From: Pyropia haitanensis
Taxonomy: Eukaryota; Rhodophyta; Bangiophyceae; Bangiales; Bangiaceae
NCBI GenBank assembly: GCA_008729055.1
Contig: SDUX01000004.1
Span: forward strand, 5,162,559 to 5,226,558
DNA length: 64,000 nt
Direction of reading: 5' to 3'
The notes below the pieces were generated by a model that saw nothing but the letters and a program-made list of their open reading frames with translations, did no database searches and was not told where the DNA came from. This document shows, piece after piece, positions 10,576-21,551 of this stretch. Position 1 is the first letter of the stretch, and every line of letters begins with the position of its first letter. A program made the translations under genes and the position numbers.

Positions 10576-11015
10576 ACGCCCCCCGCCGCCACCGCGGGTG
10601 GCGGCACGGGCGCGTGCGGCGGCGGCGGCGGCGGCGGCCCCCCCGGCGGGCCGTCGTCGGTCATGGCGTCGTCGACGGCCACGTCGGCGGCGGCGGGGGC
10701 GTCGTCGCCACGGCTGGCGGCCGCGTCGACGTCGGCCGCGTCGCCCCGCTCCTCCCCCTCCTCCACTTCCTCCTCCACCTCCCCGTCGCTGCTGCTCGTG
10801 TCCCCGTCGGTGGCGGGCGCCACGTCCACGCGCCCGCCACGCTCGGCTGCGCCCGTGGTGGACCAGACGCCGCCGCCGCCGCCGCGGCCGTCGCCAACGG
10901 CACGCGCGCCGTCAATGGCGCCGGCGCCGCCACCCCCCTCCAGCGCCCACCGGCCGGGCGCGACCGCTCCCGCTGACGGCCGCCCCACCGTGTCGAGGGT
11001 GTCGGTAGACGCCAC

Positions 11016-11047
<32 letters not shown>

Positions 11048-11718
11048 TGCGGTCGCCGCCGGCACTGCCGTCGCCCCCCCCCCCCCCTCCCCCCCCCCGC
11101 GGCGTCCGCCCCCCCCGACCCGCGCCGCCGCCGCCACTCTTGAAACGCCGCGCGGTCCCGCTGGAGTGCCCCCTTGGCCGCCTCCACCCCCGCCGCCGTC
11201 GCCGCCCGCGCCGCCGCCACCGCCGCCGCGGTCACGGCCGCGTCCCCACCGTCGGCCGCCGCGGCCGCCGCCCACACCCGGTCCACGTCCGCACGGAACG
11301 CGCCGAGGGACTTGTACGTGCCCGCGTCGAGCCGCCGGCGGATGGTGGGGAGGGTGGGCGCCGGGGGTACGCCGCCACCACCCGCCGCGGCGGCCGTGCC
11401 GCCGCCGCTGGCCACGGCGGCCGCCCAGCCCGTTGCAAAGAGGGCGTCGAGGAGCGCCCCGCAGCGGCGGCGGAAGCACTCGCCGACGGGGCGCGGGCGG
11501 GAGGGGGAGGGGGAGGCGGCCGAGACGCCACCGCCGCCGCCGCCGCGGCCGCCGCTGCCGCCGCCGCCGCCGCCGCCGCTCGGCGCCGACAGTGGTGCCG
11601 GCGGGAGGGGCGGACCCGCGGGGGAGCCACCCCGCCCCGCAACGGCGGAGGGAGGGGACGAGGACGACGCCCCGGTCGGCCGTCCGGCCGTCCCGACCGG
11701 CGCGTCGTTGCGCACCAT
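7205..11718 (-). CDS. Low-complexity nuclear-type protein with a bromodomain-like segment
   Basis: Start is the ATG at 11718 (MVRNDAPVG). Near the N-terminus a block contains C-GALLDALF...W, then TIRRRLDAGTYKSLGAF and ADVDRVW. This matches the second half of a bromodomain (helix Z, the dLsTIrrkL-xxgxYxs motif and helix B) with a much shortened ZA loop. It is followed by an acidic Ser/Glu stretch (around 10740-10800), a basic patch KRKYVRSGLYKKNKEG (around 9820-9900) and a helical block around 8880-8960 (IRSRDYAASLAAFTAPVGLF), joined by long Ala, Pro and Gly runs. Bromodomains bind acetyl-lysine in chromatin; whether this one does is doubtful because the usual acetyl-lysine Asn region is Ala-rich. 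The frame must shift at C/G runs near 11071-11099, 8215-8255, 7460-7480 and 7243-7252. The 3' end is the least certain part. Divergent from the gene at 12153. Confidence 0.5.
9979..10035. repeat. (CCG)n trinucleotide run
   Basis: Near-pure CCG repeat within the bromodomain gene, read there as poly-Gly on the minus strand. One of many such runs in the window. Confidence 0.8.
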
Positions 11719-12152
11719 GGACGGCCGCGGCCACGGGGGGGGTGGGGGGGGGAGCGTGGCGGGAACAGGGGGCGGTACGGCGCCGCGCGAGCGGGAAGCG
11801 CCGCGCGCGGCTGCGCGGGCGGGGCGGCGGGCAGGCCGCGGACAGGCGCGACTGAGCGTCAACCTTTTGTGAAAACAGCACCCCTTTTTTTCGGGATTCT
11901 AGTAGCCGTGGACACGCCCACCATTCGCTGGGACTGCCCCACGCTGCCATTGCTCGCATGTATTTACTTGGTATGGACACAAGAGGCGACGCCCACCAAG
12001 ACGCCCGCACCAAGAGGCCAGGCCGTCTGTGCGTGTCTGTGCTGTCGGTGTCGGCGCCCCACCGCGACGACCACCCCGCCCTCCGTGCCGCGCCCCCCCC
12101 TTCCCGCCAGCCGCGGCGGCGGCGGCGGCCGCCGCGCGCGCCGCGGCCAACG
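11719..12152. promoter_or_regulatory. Divergent promoter interval
   Basis: The 434 bases separate the ATG at 11718 (minus) from the ATG at 12153 (plus). The centre (11855-12000) is clearly less GC-rich than either gene and includes a T-tract near 11885-11891. A shared bidirectional promoter is inferred from position and base composition; no TATA box was seen. Confidence 0.45.
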
Positions 12153-12426
12153 ATGCTCGGCACGCCGCTCACGTCTGCGCGGGGCGTCTCGGTCGCGGCG
12201 CCGCTCGCGGCCGACCAGGCCATCGCGCCGTCATGGGCGGTCTTTTCACGGCCGCCGCCGCCGCCGGCGGGGCGGCCGGCCAAGCGGCGACGACCGGCGG
12301 CGACGGCGGCGGCGGCTGCCGCGGCCGCCGACGATGACAGCGGCAGTGATGGGAATGGCGGTGGGGGTGGCTTCCGGCCGGCCACGTGGGTGTCGTCCCG
12401 TCGTGGCGGCGGCCGCCGGCCGGGCA

Positions 12427-12472
<46 letters not shown>

Positions 12473-13639
12473 CGCCGACCCGTCTTGGCAGCCGCCACCG
12501 TCAAACGACGACGCGGCCGCGGCGGCCGCCACCCTCCCCGCCCGCCTGTCGCTGCTATCCCTGCTGCCGCCCGACCCGCCGGCGGTCGCCGCCGCCCGTG
12601 CGCCCTACCGCCTGGGCGACGCTACCGCCGCGGCGGCCGCGTGGCGTGCCGCCGCGGCTACGGGCGTCGTGCCGGGCATCGGCTACGGCCCCACGACCGA
12701 CGCCGACGCCGACGGCGGCGTGGACAAGGAGGATGGGCTCGACGCGGCGGTGCTGGCAGCCGCCGCGGCGCTCGCACCGGGCGAAACCGCCGCGGCGGTG
12801 GTGGCCACGCCGCTGGGGGGGAGGGGGCGGGGGGGGGGTGCCGCCGTCGCGGCGTCGTTGGCGCTGCTGTCCAGGCAGAGCTCGACGGTGATGACTCGGG
12901 GGTGGGCGGCGCCGGCGGTGGGGCGGCGGAACGGGGGGGGGGGGACGGTGTGCTCACCGCCGCCATCGACCGCATGCGCCGGGCGGCGCTGCCACGCAGG
13001 CGCCGCGGCGGCGGGCCGCCCCCGTCAACGGCCGTTGCCGTCTACCCCGCCGCCGCCGCCGACGACGCAGACGACGACGCCAACGACGACGATGACGACG
13101 CCGACGGCCACGGCGGCCGCCGTGGCGGCGGTCCCGCGGCGGCCGCCGCCGCACGCCAGGCGGCCGCCTGGGCGCCCCGGCCGGGTGAGACGGGCGACGC
13201 GCTGCTGGCGCGGCTCTTCACCAGCCTCCCCGGGGGGGCGCCGCCGCCGCCGCCGCCGCCAACCGCCAGCGGCGGCGTGCCGCCCGTCCTCGTCACGTTT
13301 GGCGGTGGCGGTGACAGCGGCGGCGCGGGCTTCCACCCGCCCCACGTCCGCCTGCAGCCACCACCCCCCGGCAGGGCCGGCGGGGGCGACCCCTTTGCCG
13401 CCGCCGTCACGCCGCTGCCGCCCGCCGCGGCGGCGGCGGCGGCGGCGCTCGCCGCGGCGCCGGCCGCCGCGGCGGCGGCGGCGGTCGCGACCGCCGCCGC
13501 GGGCGTGGCCGCCCGGTTTGCACGGCCGGGCGAGGGTGGGGGGGCGGCGGCGGGAGGGGGGGGGAAGCGCCGCCGCCCGCAGCCCCACACCGTCACGCCG
13601 TGGGCGGTGCCGCCGGCGTTGGCGACGCTGTGGGGGGTG

Positions 13640-13703
<64 letters not shown>

Positions 13704-13820
13704 TGTGGCCGGCGGGTGTACCCGCGGGTGGGGCGGCTGGGGAGGGCGCCGCCGCCGACGCTGCCGGTACCGGCATCCGCGTGCTGGCCGTAACGCCCGC
13801 CGGGGCGGACGCCGCGGCCG

Positions 13821-13851
<31 letters not shown>

Positions 13852-14375
13852 GGCGGCTGCCAACGAGGAGCGCCTCGACGCTGCGCGGCTGGTGCTGCGC
13901 GCGGCCGTGTACGGGACGGACGTGGGGGGTCCGCCGCCGCCGCCGCCGCCGTCGCGGCCGCCGCCCCCTCCGCCACCGTCACCACCGCCACGGACACCGC
14001 GTGTGGCCGCAGCGGGTGGGGGGCGTGCCGCCGCGGCTGCCGCCGCGGCGCGCCGCGTGGCGGTCCGGGCGGGCCGCCACCGGCCGCCCCGCCGTGCGAC
14101 GCCGGCGGTCGGCCGCCTGTCGGCGGGGGTGGCGGCGGAAGCGGGAGGTGGTGGTGGCGGTGACGACGACGGTGGTGGTGGTGGCGGCGGCGGCGGCGCC
14201 CGCCTGGCCCCGCGGCGCCCGGCGGTGGCACCACCGTCGTGGCTGCCGGGCGATGATGAGGAGGACGCGTCGGATGACAGCGGCGGCCGGGCGGTCGTGC
14301 CGCTGCCGCGCCCGTCGCGTCCCGCTCCGGCGGTGGTGCTGGTGCCACCACCACCACCACCACCACCACCACCAC

Positions 14376-14435
<60 letters not shown>

Positions 14436-14456
14436 CGTCGCTGCCTCCACCACCAC

Positions 14457-14489
<33 letters not shown>

Positions 14490-15019
14490 ACCCCGCCCCT
14501 CCTCCCCCTTCCCAATCTTCTGCGCTGGGCGTCCAATTCCCGCGGTCAACTCCCCCAGCCGCGGCCACCCCCCGCCCACGGGTGGTGCTCTCCCTCGGCC
14601 GCCGCCGCGGACGGGGCGGCCGCTTCTCCGCCCCGCCCACCGGTCGGGCGGCGACCGCGCCACCACCCGCGGCGGGTCCGTCGCCGCCGCCGCCGCCGCC
14701 GCCGCTGCCGCCGCCGCTCGCCACCCATCCATCCCGGCCGGTGGTATCCACGCCGCTGCCCCCGCCGCCGCCGCCGCCGTCGCCGCCGCCGCCTCCACCC
14801 CCGCCGCCGACGCGGGCGCCGCCGCCACCGCCACCGGCGGCGCGCCCCGCCCCTGCCGCGGGAACTGGCATCGCTGGCGGCGTGGCGGCGGCCCCTACCG
14901 GCGCGGCCATTGCCGCGTCGGTCGAGCCAGCGCGGGCGGCTGCGCCGCCGCCGCCGCTGCCGGCATCGCGGGGAGGGAGTGCGCGTCAGCGGCGACGGCG
15001 TGCGGTGGACATGTTTTGA
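12153..15019 (+). CDS. Proline/alanine/glycine-rich hypothetical protein
   Basis: Start at the ATG at 12153 (MLGTPLTSARGVSV). The first ~220 codons read in one frame with plausible ordered pieces (RLSLLSLLPP, DKEDGLDAAVLAAAAALAPG), then the frame must shift by one base between 12815 and 12950, where G runs lie, and continues as DGVLTAAIDRMRRAALP, an acidic DDADDD block, ETGDALLARLFTSLPGG and ANEERLDAARLVLRAAVYG, ending QRRRRAVDMF at 15019. Between these lie poly-Pro, poly-Ala and poly-Gly runs, one of them coded by (CCA)n then (CCG)n at 14345-14432. A basic KRRR-type patch near residue 50 (RPAKRRRP) could be a nuclear localisation signal. No family recognised. The unshifted alternative frames end in compositionally random sequence. 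Confidence 0.45.
14345..14432. repeat. (CCA)n/(CCG)n trinucleotide run
   Basis: About ten CCA triplets followed by CCG triplets, read as one uninterrupted poly-Pro tract in the host gene. The switch between synonymous triplets suggests two separate expansions or selection for proline. Confidence 0.75.
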
Positions 15020-15543
15020 GCTTCCCCTACCATCGTGTCGGGGTGGGTACGGTCTTTAGCCCACCGTCCCCCTTTCAACGGAGGGGCTCTTCCCTCTTTG
15101 TTCGCCTGTTCTGACGTACGAGCGCGGCCGAGCGCCACGACTGGCGTGCGCGGATGTGGGAAAGATGGACAATCCCGACCGTCCGGCCACCTCGCTGCAC
15201 CCTTGGGAGGACAAGCAAGTACCGAATTCGAGCCGAGTGTTGTCAGGTACGCGACTGTAATGCAAATGGCGTTCACCCGTTCCAGCGATTTACGTAACGG
15301 CCGCGCCGCCACAGCCACACGCGCGGCCGCAGCGGGCATCGCCTCCAATCCTATCGTCCAGACCGGCCCCCCTCCTTGCGGTCTGGACCGTCGTCCCGCT
15401 ACATATTGCCTGACCACCACCGAGCGCCTGGCCAATATTGCTTTGACGACTGGTGGATATCTTCCTCCTCGTCCCCTTCTTCCTGTCCCTTGTCCTCCGG
15501 CTCCCGTGCCTGCTGTTTCTCCCTCCTGTTGCCCCACGCCACG
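15020..15543. other. Intergenic, probable promoter of the 15544 gene
   Basis: Less GC-rich than the genes on both sides, with open frames on both strands that show no domain or codon signal. Pyrimidine-rich stretches (15470-15540) lie immediately before the ATG at 15544. Confidence 0.4.
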
Positions 15544-16460
15544 ATGCCGACCGCGGCCTTTCTCCCCCTGGTGCCAGTCTCGGCGACGGCGACCACCCAG
15601 CTGGCGCATGGCGGCCGTTCCACCAGCGGGCGGGCCCTCTCCTCCGCCCGGCCTGCCGCGACGGCCCCCCTGCGGCGGACACCCTCACGCCGGCGGGCGG
15701 CGGCGCCCCCCCCCGCGGCGATGGCCACCCCCGCGCCCGGCTCGGGCGGCAACGGCGGTGCCGGCGACGGCGACGACGATGGCCTGGACGCGGCGGAGCG
15801 GACGCGGCGAGCCCTCTCTGCGGAGCCCCCCGCGGTGGTCTTCCGCAACAAGTACGACCCGTCGGGCGGGCGGGGCGGCAGCGACGGCGGGGAGGGCGGG
15901 GGCTTTGGCTACGAGGCGGGCTCCACGGGCGTGGACGTGTGGCTGATTGCGGGCATCTGTACGTGTTGGGGTGGTGGGGGACGGCGGCGGCGGAGTGCAT
16001 CTTTGTTCGGTCGGGGCTCGGGGGGGGGCGGGCGGTGACAAGGTGGGAGGTGGTGTGTGCGTTCCCGCCCTCCCTGCCTGGTTGGTGTGCCCATTTTGCC
16101 CACTGCTGACTTCATTCTGCTCTTTGGTCGCTTGTGCATGTTCGGTCGTCGTTGTGGCCTTTGTGTGGTGGACTGGCGAGCAGCGTGCTTTGTCATCCCT
16201 GTTGTCGTGGTCGCCGTCGCGGCGCAGCAAGGGGTGCGTGTTGCGCGGGTGCTGCCGCCTTTCTGTGTGTACAGACTCGCGGGTGCACAGCGCGTCACGT
16301 GGCTGCGGGCGATGGGGACGGGTGAGGGACGTGGGCTGGCTGGCCACCGGGCAGCAACTGACGCGCGTTTTCCTCGTGCTGGTTGTCATGGGACTCGTGG
16401 CTTGTCGGCTCTTTTGGCGCTGCGACTGCTGCACAGATTATCGACCTCACACCCCGCTAG
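15544..16460 (+). CDS. Putative plastid-targeted single-TM protein, three exons
   Basis: Proposed exons 15544-15958, 16181-16233 and 16437-16460, giving 163 aa. Intron 1 begins GTACGT and ends GCGAG; intron 2 begins GTGCGT and ends CACAG; the phases fit (1, then 0). The N-terminus MPTAAFLPLVPVSATATTQL has the Ser/Thr/Ala-rich, early-Phe look of a rhodophyte plastid transit peptide, followed by Arg-rich sequence and an Asp/Gly linker. Splicing joins VDVWLIAGI to SACFVIPVVVVAVAAQQG, making one ~23-residue membrane helix that neither exon has alone, and the last exon adds only IIDLTPR. That a TM segment forms exactly across the joint supports the model. Intron 1 has a poor polypyrimidine tract, so its acceptor is the weakest part. 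I do not recognise the family; a small thylakoid or envelope protein is inferred. Confidence 0.6.
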
Positions 16461-17062
16461 GAAGGGCACAGCACGCTTTGCGACGGTGTGTGGGTGTGTC
16501 GTCCCTCTGCCACTCGGCTGTATTTTTTCTTTTGTCACGCGAGAAGCAGACATCGATTGTTTGCAAACCAACCAATGCGCCCTTTCTGGGCAGGGACTCA
16601 ATCTTTGTTATGGTGCGGAAGACCAGCACAGGGAACGCTCTTCGGTTCTGTGCGTCGTCCCACAGGCCGTGCATGTCATGGTCTGTCCGTCCTCAGCTTG
16701 TTGTTGCACAGCCTCTGATGTGCCACGTGGTGAGAGCATTCCAGAAACGTCGGGACGTCTTTTGATCCGGTGGCCGGTGAACTTCAAAACTGGGCCTCCA
16801 ATTGTGTGCGTGCGCCGCCGTCGACCATTGGAAGTTCTCTGGGGGTGTGCGACCGCGTGGCACCCACCCGACGCAGCTACAGCCTCCGTCGCAGCGCCCC
16901 AGCACGTCCTGACGTGTCTCCTGCTCCGTCCCTTCACCCTAAGCCACCCTCGTCGACGTTGGCAGCTGCCGGTGACCAGCCTCCCCCTGCAGCTGTGCCT
17001 CGTCTTCCCCCTGCCGACCTGTGCCGTGGCCTTGCCTTGCCCGCGCGGAACGGCTGCTCACC
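16461..17062. other. 3' flank of the plastid-type gene and leader of ZPR1
   Basis: Moderate-GC intergenic DNA. The last 150 bases before the ATG at 17063 are pyrimidine-rich on the coding strand, as in other leaders in this window. No gene, RNA or repeat recognised. Confidence 0.45.
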
Positions 17063-18757
17063 ATGGCCGGGACGACGACACCTTACGGCGGGGGCAACAC
17101 CTCCGCGGCGGTCCTCGAGCGCCCCCTAGCGGCCCTGTCTGTGAATGACGAGTGCGAGCCGGCCGCGGCCACCGGGGACGCGTCCCCTGCGGCGACGACC
17201 GACGCCCCCCCCTGCCCTCCGGCAGCTGGCGGGGACGCCTCCCCCCCCGCTGCTGCCGACACGCTCTTCCCCTCCCTCGTCACCGCGGCTGGGGACTCGG
17301 CGCCTACCGAAATCGAGTCGCTCTGCATGAACTGCCACCAGCAGGGCACCACCCGGCTGCTGCTGACGTCCATCCCCTTTTACAAGGACGTGGTGCTGAT
17401 GAGCTTCTCGTGCCCCCACTGCCACTACCGGTCGTCCGAGGTGCAGCCCGGCGGCGCGATTGCGGCAAAGGGCATCTCCCTGACGCTGACCGCGTCGCGG
17501 GCGGCCGACCTCCAGCGCTCCGTGCTGCTGTCCGACGCCGCGACCGTGTCGGTCGCGGAGCTAGAGCTGACCGTCCCGCCCGCCGCACGCGGCCGCCTGA
17601 CCACCGTCGAGGGCATCCTCGGCGACGTTGCCGACGGGCTGACCTTCCACCAGGCGGAGCGGCGGGCGGCGGACCCTGCGCAGGCGGCCGCCGTCGACGC
17701 GTTTCTCCGCCGCCTCGCCGCCGCCCGCGTCGGCGTCGACCCGTTTACGCTGACGGTGCGGGACCCGAGTGGCAACAGCCACATCGAGGCCGAGGTGCCG
17801 GGCCGCCGGGACCCGCGGCTGCGGGTGTCCCACTTTGAGCGGACGCCCGACGAGGCGCTGGCGCTGGGGCTCAACCCGGCCAACGCACCGGGCGCAGAGG
17901 CGGCCGACGCGCCCCCCGCCGTCGGCCGCTTGTCGTCTGTGGCGGAGGAAGAAGAGGAGGAGGGGGAGGCGGCAGCGGCAGGGGGTGCGGACGTGGCGGC
18001 CGCTGCCGCCGCTGCCGACGGCGCCCCCGATGGCGCCTCCAATGGCGCCTCCGCCGCCAATGGGTCCCCTTCCCCGGGTGGGATGGCGGCCTCCGTTTCC
18101 GTCGCGGCGGCCGCCCCCGACTTTGCCCACGACGAGGTGCTGGCGTTCCGTGAGGCGTGCCCCTCGTGTGGGGCGCCCGGCGAGAACCGGATGAAGTTGA
18201 CGACCATCCCCCACTTTAAGGAGGTGGTCATCATGGCGTTTGTGTGTGCCTCGTGTGGCTACAAGTCGACCGAAGTCAAGCCCGGCGGCGGGGTGGAGCC
18301 ACGCGGCGCGCGCACGTCCCTCACCGTCACCCGCCGGTCGGACCTGTCGCGGGACGTCCTCAAATCCGAGGCCGCGACGGTGGAGGTGCCCGAGCTGGAG
18401 CTGGAGCTCGCGGCGGGCACCCTCGGCGGCCGCTTCACGACCGTCGAGGGGCTGCTCGTGGCGATCAAGGAGCAGCTCACGGCGGCCAATCCGTTTGCGG
18501 TAGGCGACTCGGCGGCCGCCGAGACGCGCTCCGCGTTTGCGGCGTGGCTGGGCCGGCTGGACGCCGCGCTCGCCGCGGAGCGGCCCGCGTTTACGCTCGT
18601 GCTGGATGACCCAACGGGGAACAGCTACGTGCAGAACGTGTACGCGCCAGACGTGGACCCGCAACTGACGGTCACGCCCTACGAGCGGACCGCCCAGCAG
18701 GACGACGAGCTGGGAATCTCTCACCTGCGGCGGGAGGAGGCGGCCGCTGCCTCGTGA
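17063..18757 (+). CDS. ZPR1: ZPR1-type zinc finger protein
   Basis: 564 aa, uninterrupted, ATG in the context ACCATGG. Two ZPR1 modules are visible. The first has a zinc ribbon CMNC (residues 88-91) and CPHC (117-120), followed by the signature YRSSEVQPGGAI. The second has CPSC (~366) and CASC, followed by YKSTEVKPGGGV. Each is followed by the beta-rich homology domain (DLQRSVLLSDAATVSVAELEL and DLSRDVLKSEAATVEVPELE) and the TTVEG motif. Known family role: ZPR1 is a conserved eukaryotic chaperone for translation elongation factor eEF1A, shuttling between cytoplasm and nucleus. An acidic then Ala/Pro linker (~290-350) separates the modules and is longer than usual. The intact long frame, in contrast with its neighbours, reflects the lack of homopolymer runs. 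Very secure. Confidence 0.97.
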   Translation: MAGTTTPYGGGNTSAAVLERPLAALSVNDECEPAAATGDASPAATTDAPPCPPAAGGDASPPAAADTLFPSLVTAAGDSAPTEIESLCMNCHQQGTTRLLLTSIPFYKDVVLMSFSCPHCHYRSSEVQPGGAIAAKGISLTLTASRAADLQRSVLLSDAATVSVAELELTVPPAARGRLTTVEGILGDVADGLTFHQAERRAADPAQAAAVDAFLRRLAAARVGVDPFTLTVRDPSGNSHIEAEVPGRRDPRLRVSHFERTPDEALALGLNPANAPGAEAADAPPAVGRLSSVAEEEEEEGEAAAAGGADVAAAAAAADGAPDGASNGASAANGSPSPGGMAASVSVAAAAPDFAHDEVLAFREACPSCGAPGENRMKLTTIPHFKEVVIMAFVCASCGYKSTEVKPGGGVEPRGARTSLTVTRRSDLSRDVLKSEAATVEVPELELELAAGTLGGRFTTVEGLLVAIKEQLTAANPFAVGDSAAAETRSAFAAWLGRLDAALAAERPAFTLVLDDPTGNSYVQNVYAPDVDPQLTVTPYERTAQQDDELGISHLRREEAAAAS

Positions 18758-19952
18758 TCGTGGCTGCGGCCACGTGCCCGAGGCCGCTCACAACCACAAC
18801 TGCTCATTAAAATAGAGGCGCGCAACGCAACGAACAGCCTCGGAGCTTGTCTTGATAAGCCAGGCGTGATACGATACAGACAAGATACTCCATACCAACC
18901 GCACAGTCAAGAGAGCAACAGTAGATAGACATACGACCAGTCAAGAGGTTCACCATCACACTCTCCGCATCCTCTTATTTTCCCCGCTCACCCCCCCGCG
19001 CAAACCCCCTGGCCTCAAGCCGTGCCTGCTCCCTGCTGCCGTCAATACCGCCAGCCAGGCGGCGTCCGCGGCTCGTCTGTTCAGCGGTTGTCGACCGTCG
19101 CTCAGTCGGCGCCGTCGCCCGCGTCAAGAGGCCGTGTGGTACCCCGTCCAATGCGCGTCATCGACAGAAATTGCCCAGGATTGGCAGCACTGTCAGGAGC
19201 GAATTGGGCCTGGGTGGGGACCCCCGCCGCCCTATCAGGAGCTGCCGTCGTAGGTGACCCTACCGAAAAGTGGGCGCCCTGCCGAGCCACCCCGCGCGCG
19301 TGATGACACGGTCTCCCCCGCGCACCACCCAATCGCGGCTGACGACAACAGCGCATGCTTGGCCACCCAGCCACGCGCGCCCGCCGGCGCACCCACCTCC
19401 CCCGCAGCTGCCCGACCCACCCCCTACCTGCAGCCCCCACCCTTCCGCCCCACCCCTGCGGCCCGGGTTGTATCCTGTACAGCGACGCCGCGCCACACCG
19501 ATCGGTCGGTCGGTCGCGGTGCCGGTGCCGAGCTGGGGACGGCCGCGGCAGCTGCGGCTGCCGCCCTCCGCGGTGGGGCGCGCGCGCTGCAGGGTTTTTT
19601 TGGAGGCTGGGATTGCGCGTTGCGAGGCGGGAGGCGGTGCACCAGGTGGGTGGGGGGGGGTGGGGAACCGCGAACGGCGGCGCCGACGCGCTGCAAAGGG
19701 TGAGTGTGCACGCCGCGCGCGGCGTGTGCCGTCACGTCGGAGCTACCGACACGCCGCTGTTGCTGCCGCTGCTGCTGCGCCACCCACTCCTCCCACCTTC
19801 TCTATTTTTTATTCTTTTTTTTATTTCCTCTTTTGGGAGAGGAGAGCGGCCCCCCGCTGTTGGCCGAAAGCACCCCAGCGGCAGGCCGGCTGCGGCGGCG
19901 GGGGACGAACGCGCCACAGTGGACGGGGGTGTCACCCGTCACGAGCCCCATC
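18758..19952. other. Intergenic between ZPR1 and the C2H2 gene
   Basis: Begins with an AT-richer 3' flank (ATTAAAATAG at 18806, then sequence near 18850-18990 with clearly lower GC) and ends with a T-rich tract at 19798-19845 in the probable leader of the next gene. Open frames on both strands look random. Nothing else recognised. Confidence 0.5.
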
Positions 19953-20520
19953 ATGCGGACACGCGTGACGCGGATGACGGCTGGCGGCGGCGGCGGTGGC
20001 GGCGGCGGCGGAGGCGGCGGTAGCGGCCGCGGTCGCGGCGGCGGCGGTGGCGGCGGCGGCGGCAGTGGCGGCGGCAGTGGCGGCGGCGGCGGCCGCGGCG
20101 GCGGCAGTGACCGCGGCGGCCGGCCGGTGGGGGAGCGGCGCGGCGGCGGCGGGCGGCGGCCGCGGTCGCCGTCGCCGCCGGACAGCGACGTCAATGACGA
20201 GTACTGGCGGGTGCGGTCGGGCGACGCGGCCGCCGCGAGCTGCCTCCTGGCGTCGGCGGTGGCGGCGGTGGCGGCGGCGGGGGGGGGGCGCCGGCCGCCT
20301 GGCGCCGGCGCCGGCAGGGCCGCTGCGGAGGGGAAGCGCGGCGACCGCGACCGCGACCGCGACGGCAGCCGCGGCCGCGGCCACGGCCGGGACGGGCCCG
20401 CCGACGATGGTGGGCGGGGAAAGGGTGGGGGTGGCGGCCGCGGCGGCGGCGACAAGGGTGGCGCCGACGGGCGGCACGGCGGCGGCAAGCGCAGCCGCCC
20501 GGCGGGGGGGCGGCAGCTGT

Positions 20521-20551
<31 letters not shown>

Positions 20552-20784
20552 CACGGCGGCCACGTCTCGGCGGGGCCGCCGCGCCAGCGCGGGGGCGATG
20601 GACCTGCGCGTCACGCGGGGGGGGGTCGACTCGAGCCGCCGGCTGTCGCCGCGCAGCGTGGCGAGTGGCGGCCGCACCGGCGGCGGCGGCGGCGGCGGCG
20701 GCCGCGCCGCGGCGGGCACGTCCAAGGTATCATCCAGGGGGCACGCGTCGAGCAAGCACGCGGCAACGGCGGCAATGGTGGCGG

Positions 20785-20815
<31 letters not shown>

Positions 20816-21551
20816 GATGGACGGTGGCGCTGGCACCACGTCTACGTCCTCGGGGGTCGCCCGCGACCGGCGCGCACCGTCTGGTCGCCGCGGCCGCGGT
20901 GAGCGTGGCGGCGGCGGCGCGGCGGCGGAGCCGGCCAGCCCGTCCACGTCGGGGGCGGACGAGGCGGGAGCATCAGACGAGAGCTCCGTGTCGGGCTCTG
21001 ACCGGCGACGGCGGCGGCGGCGGCGACGCGCGTCGCCTGCCCGTGGCGGCCGCACCCGCCGCCGGCGACGCACGTGGCACGCTGGTGACGCGTCGTCGGC
21101 AACGTCGGCCGACAGCACCGACGGGGAGGCCGACGACGAGGAGGGGGACGATGGCACCAGCACGGACGACGACGGGCCATTTGAGGTGGGCCGCCGCGGC
21201 CGCGGCGGCGGTGGCGGCGGCGGCGGTCACGGCGCGCACCCCGTCTCGCGCAACCACCCGTGCCCTTACTGTGAGCAGCGGTTCCTGTACCCGAGTTCCG
21301 TCAAGCGGCACACCGAGTCGGTGCACTGGGGCCTCCGCCCGTACCGCTGCGCGGTGACGGCGGGCGGCCGCGGCGGGTGTGACGCGACGTTTGGCACGCC
21401 CGACCACCTCGCCCGCCACATCCGCACGGTGCACGTGGCGGGGCAGCGGTTTGCGTGCGCGGCGTGTGGGGCGGAGTTTACGCGGCGGGACCACCTGAGC
21501 CGCCACGTTGCGCGGGTGCACGACGGGGAGGGCTCCTACTCGGGGGGCTGA
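19953..21551 (+). CDS. C2H2 zinc finger protein
   Basis: 532 aa from the ATG at 19953 (MRTRVTRMTAGGG). The first ~420 residues are Gly-, Arg- and Ser-rich with RD/RGG-like stretches and an acidic, Ser/Thr-rich segment (STDGEADDEEGDDGTSTDDD) just before the fingers. The C-terminus carries three consecutive C2H2 fingers (DNA ~21255-21525): CPYC-x12-H-x4-H; then a finger with nine residues between its two Cys (CAVTAGGRGGC-x12-H-x4-H); then CAAC-x12-H-x4-H. Linkers resemble the HxGxRPY type. Such proteins bind DNA, sometimes RNA; nuclear transcription regulator is inferred. The frame is continuous. An upstream extension is open but starts at a GTG and is T-rich, so the ATG is preferred. Confidence 0.88.

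Noticed and set aside
6129..11015. Single 1,628-codon minus-strand frame
   Set aside because: It begins at a GTG, runs through element A at its 3' end and has Arg-rich random sequence in its last half. Only its middle part matches the bromodomain gene.
8896..12891. 1,331-codon plus-strand frame across the bromodomain gene
   Set aside because: Antisense shadow: the minus frame carries the ordered KRKY, acidic and helical segments, while the plus frame is simply their GC-rich complement.
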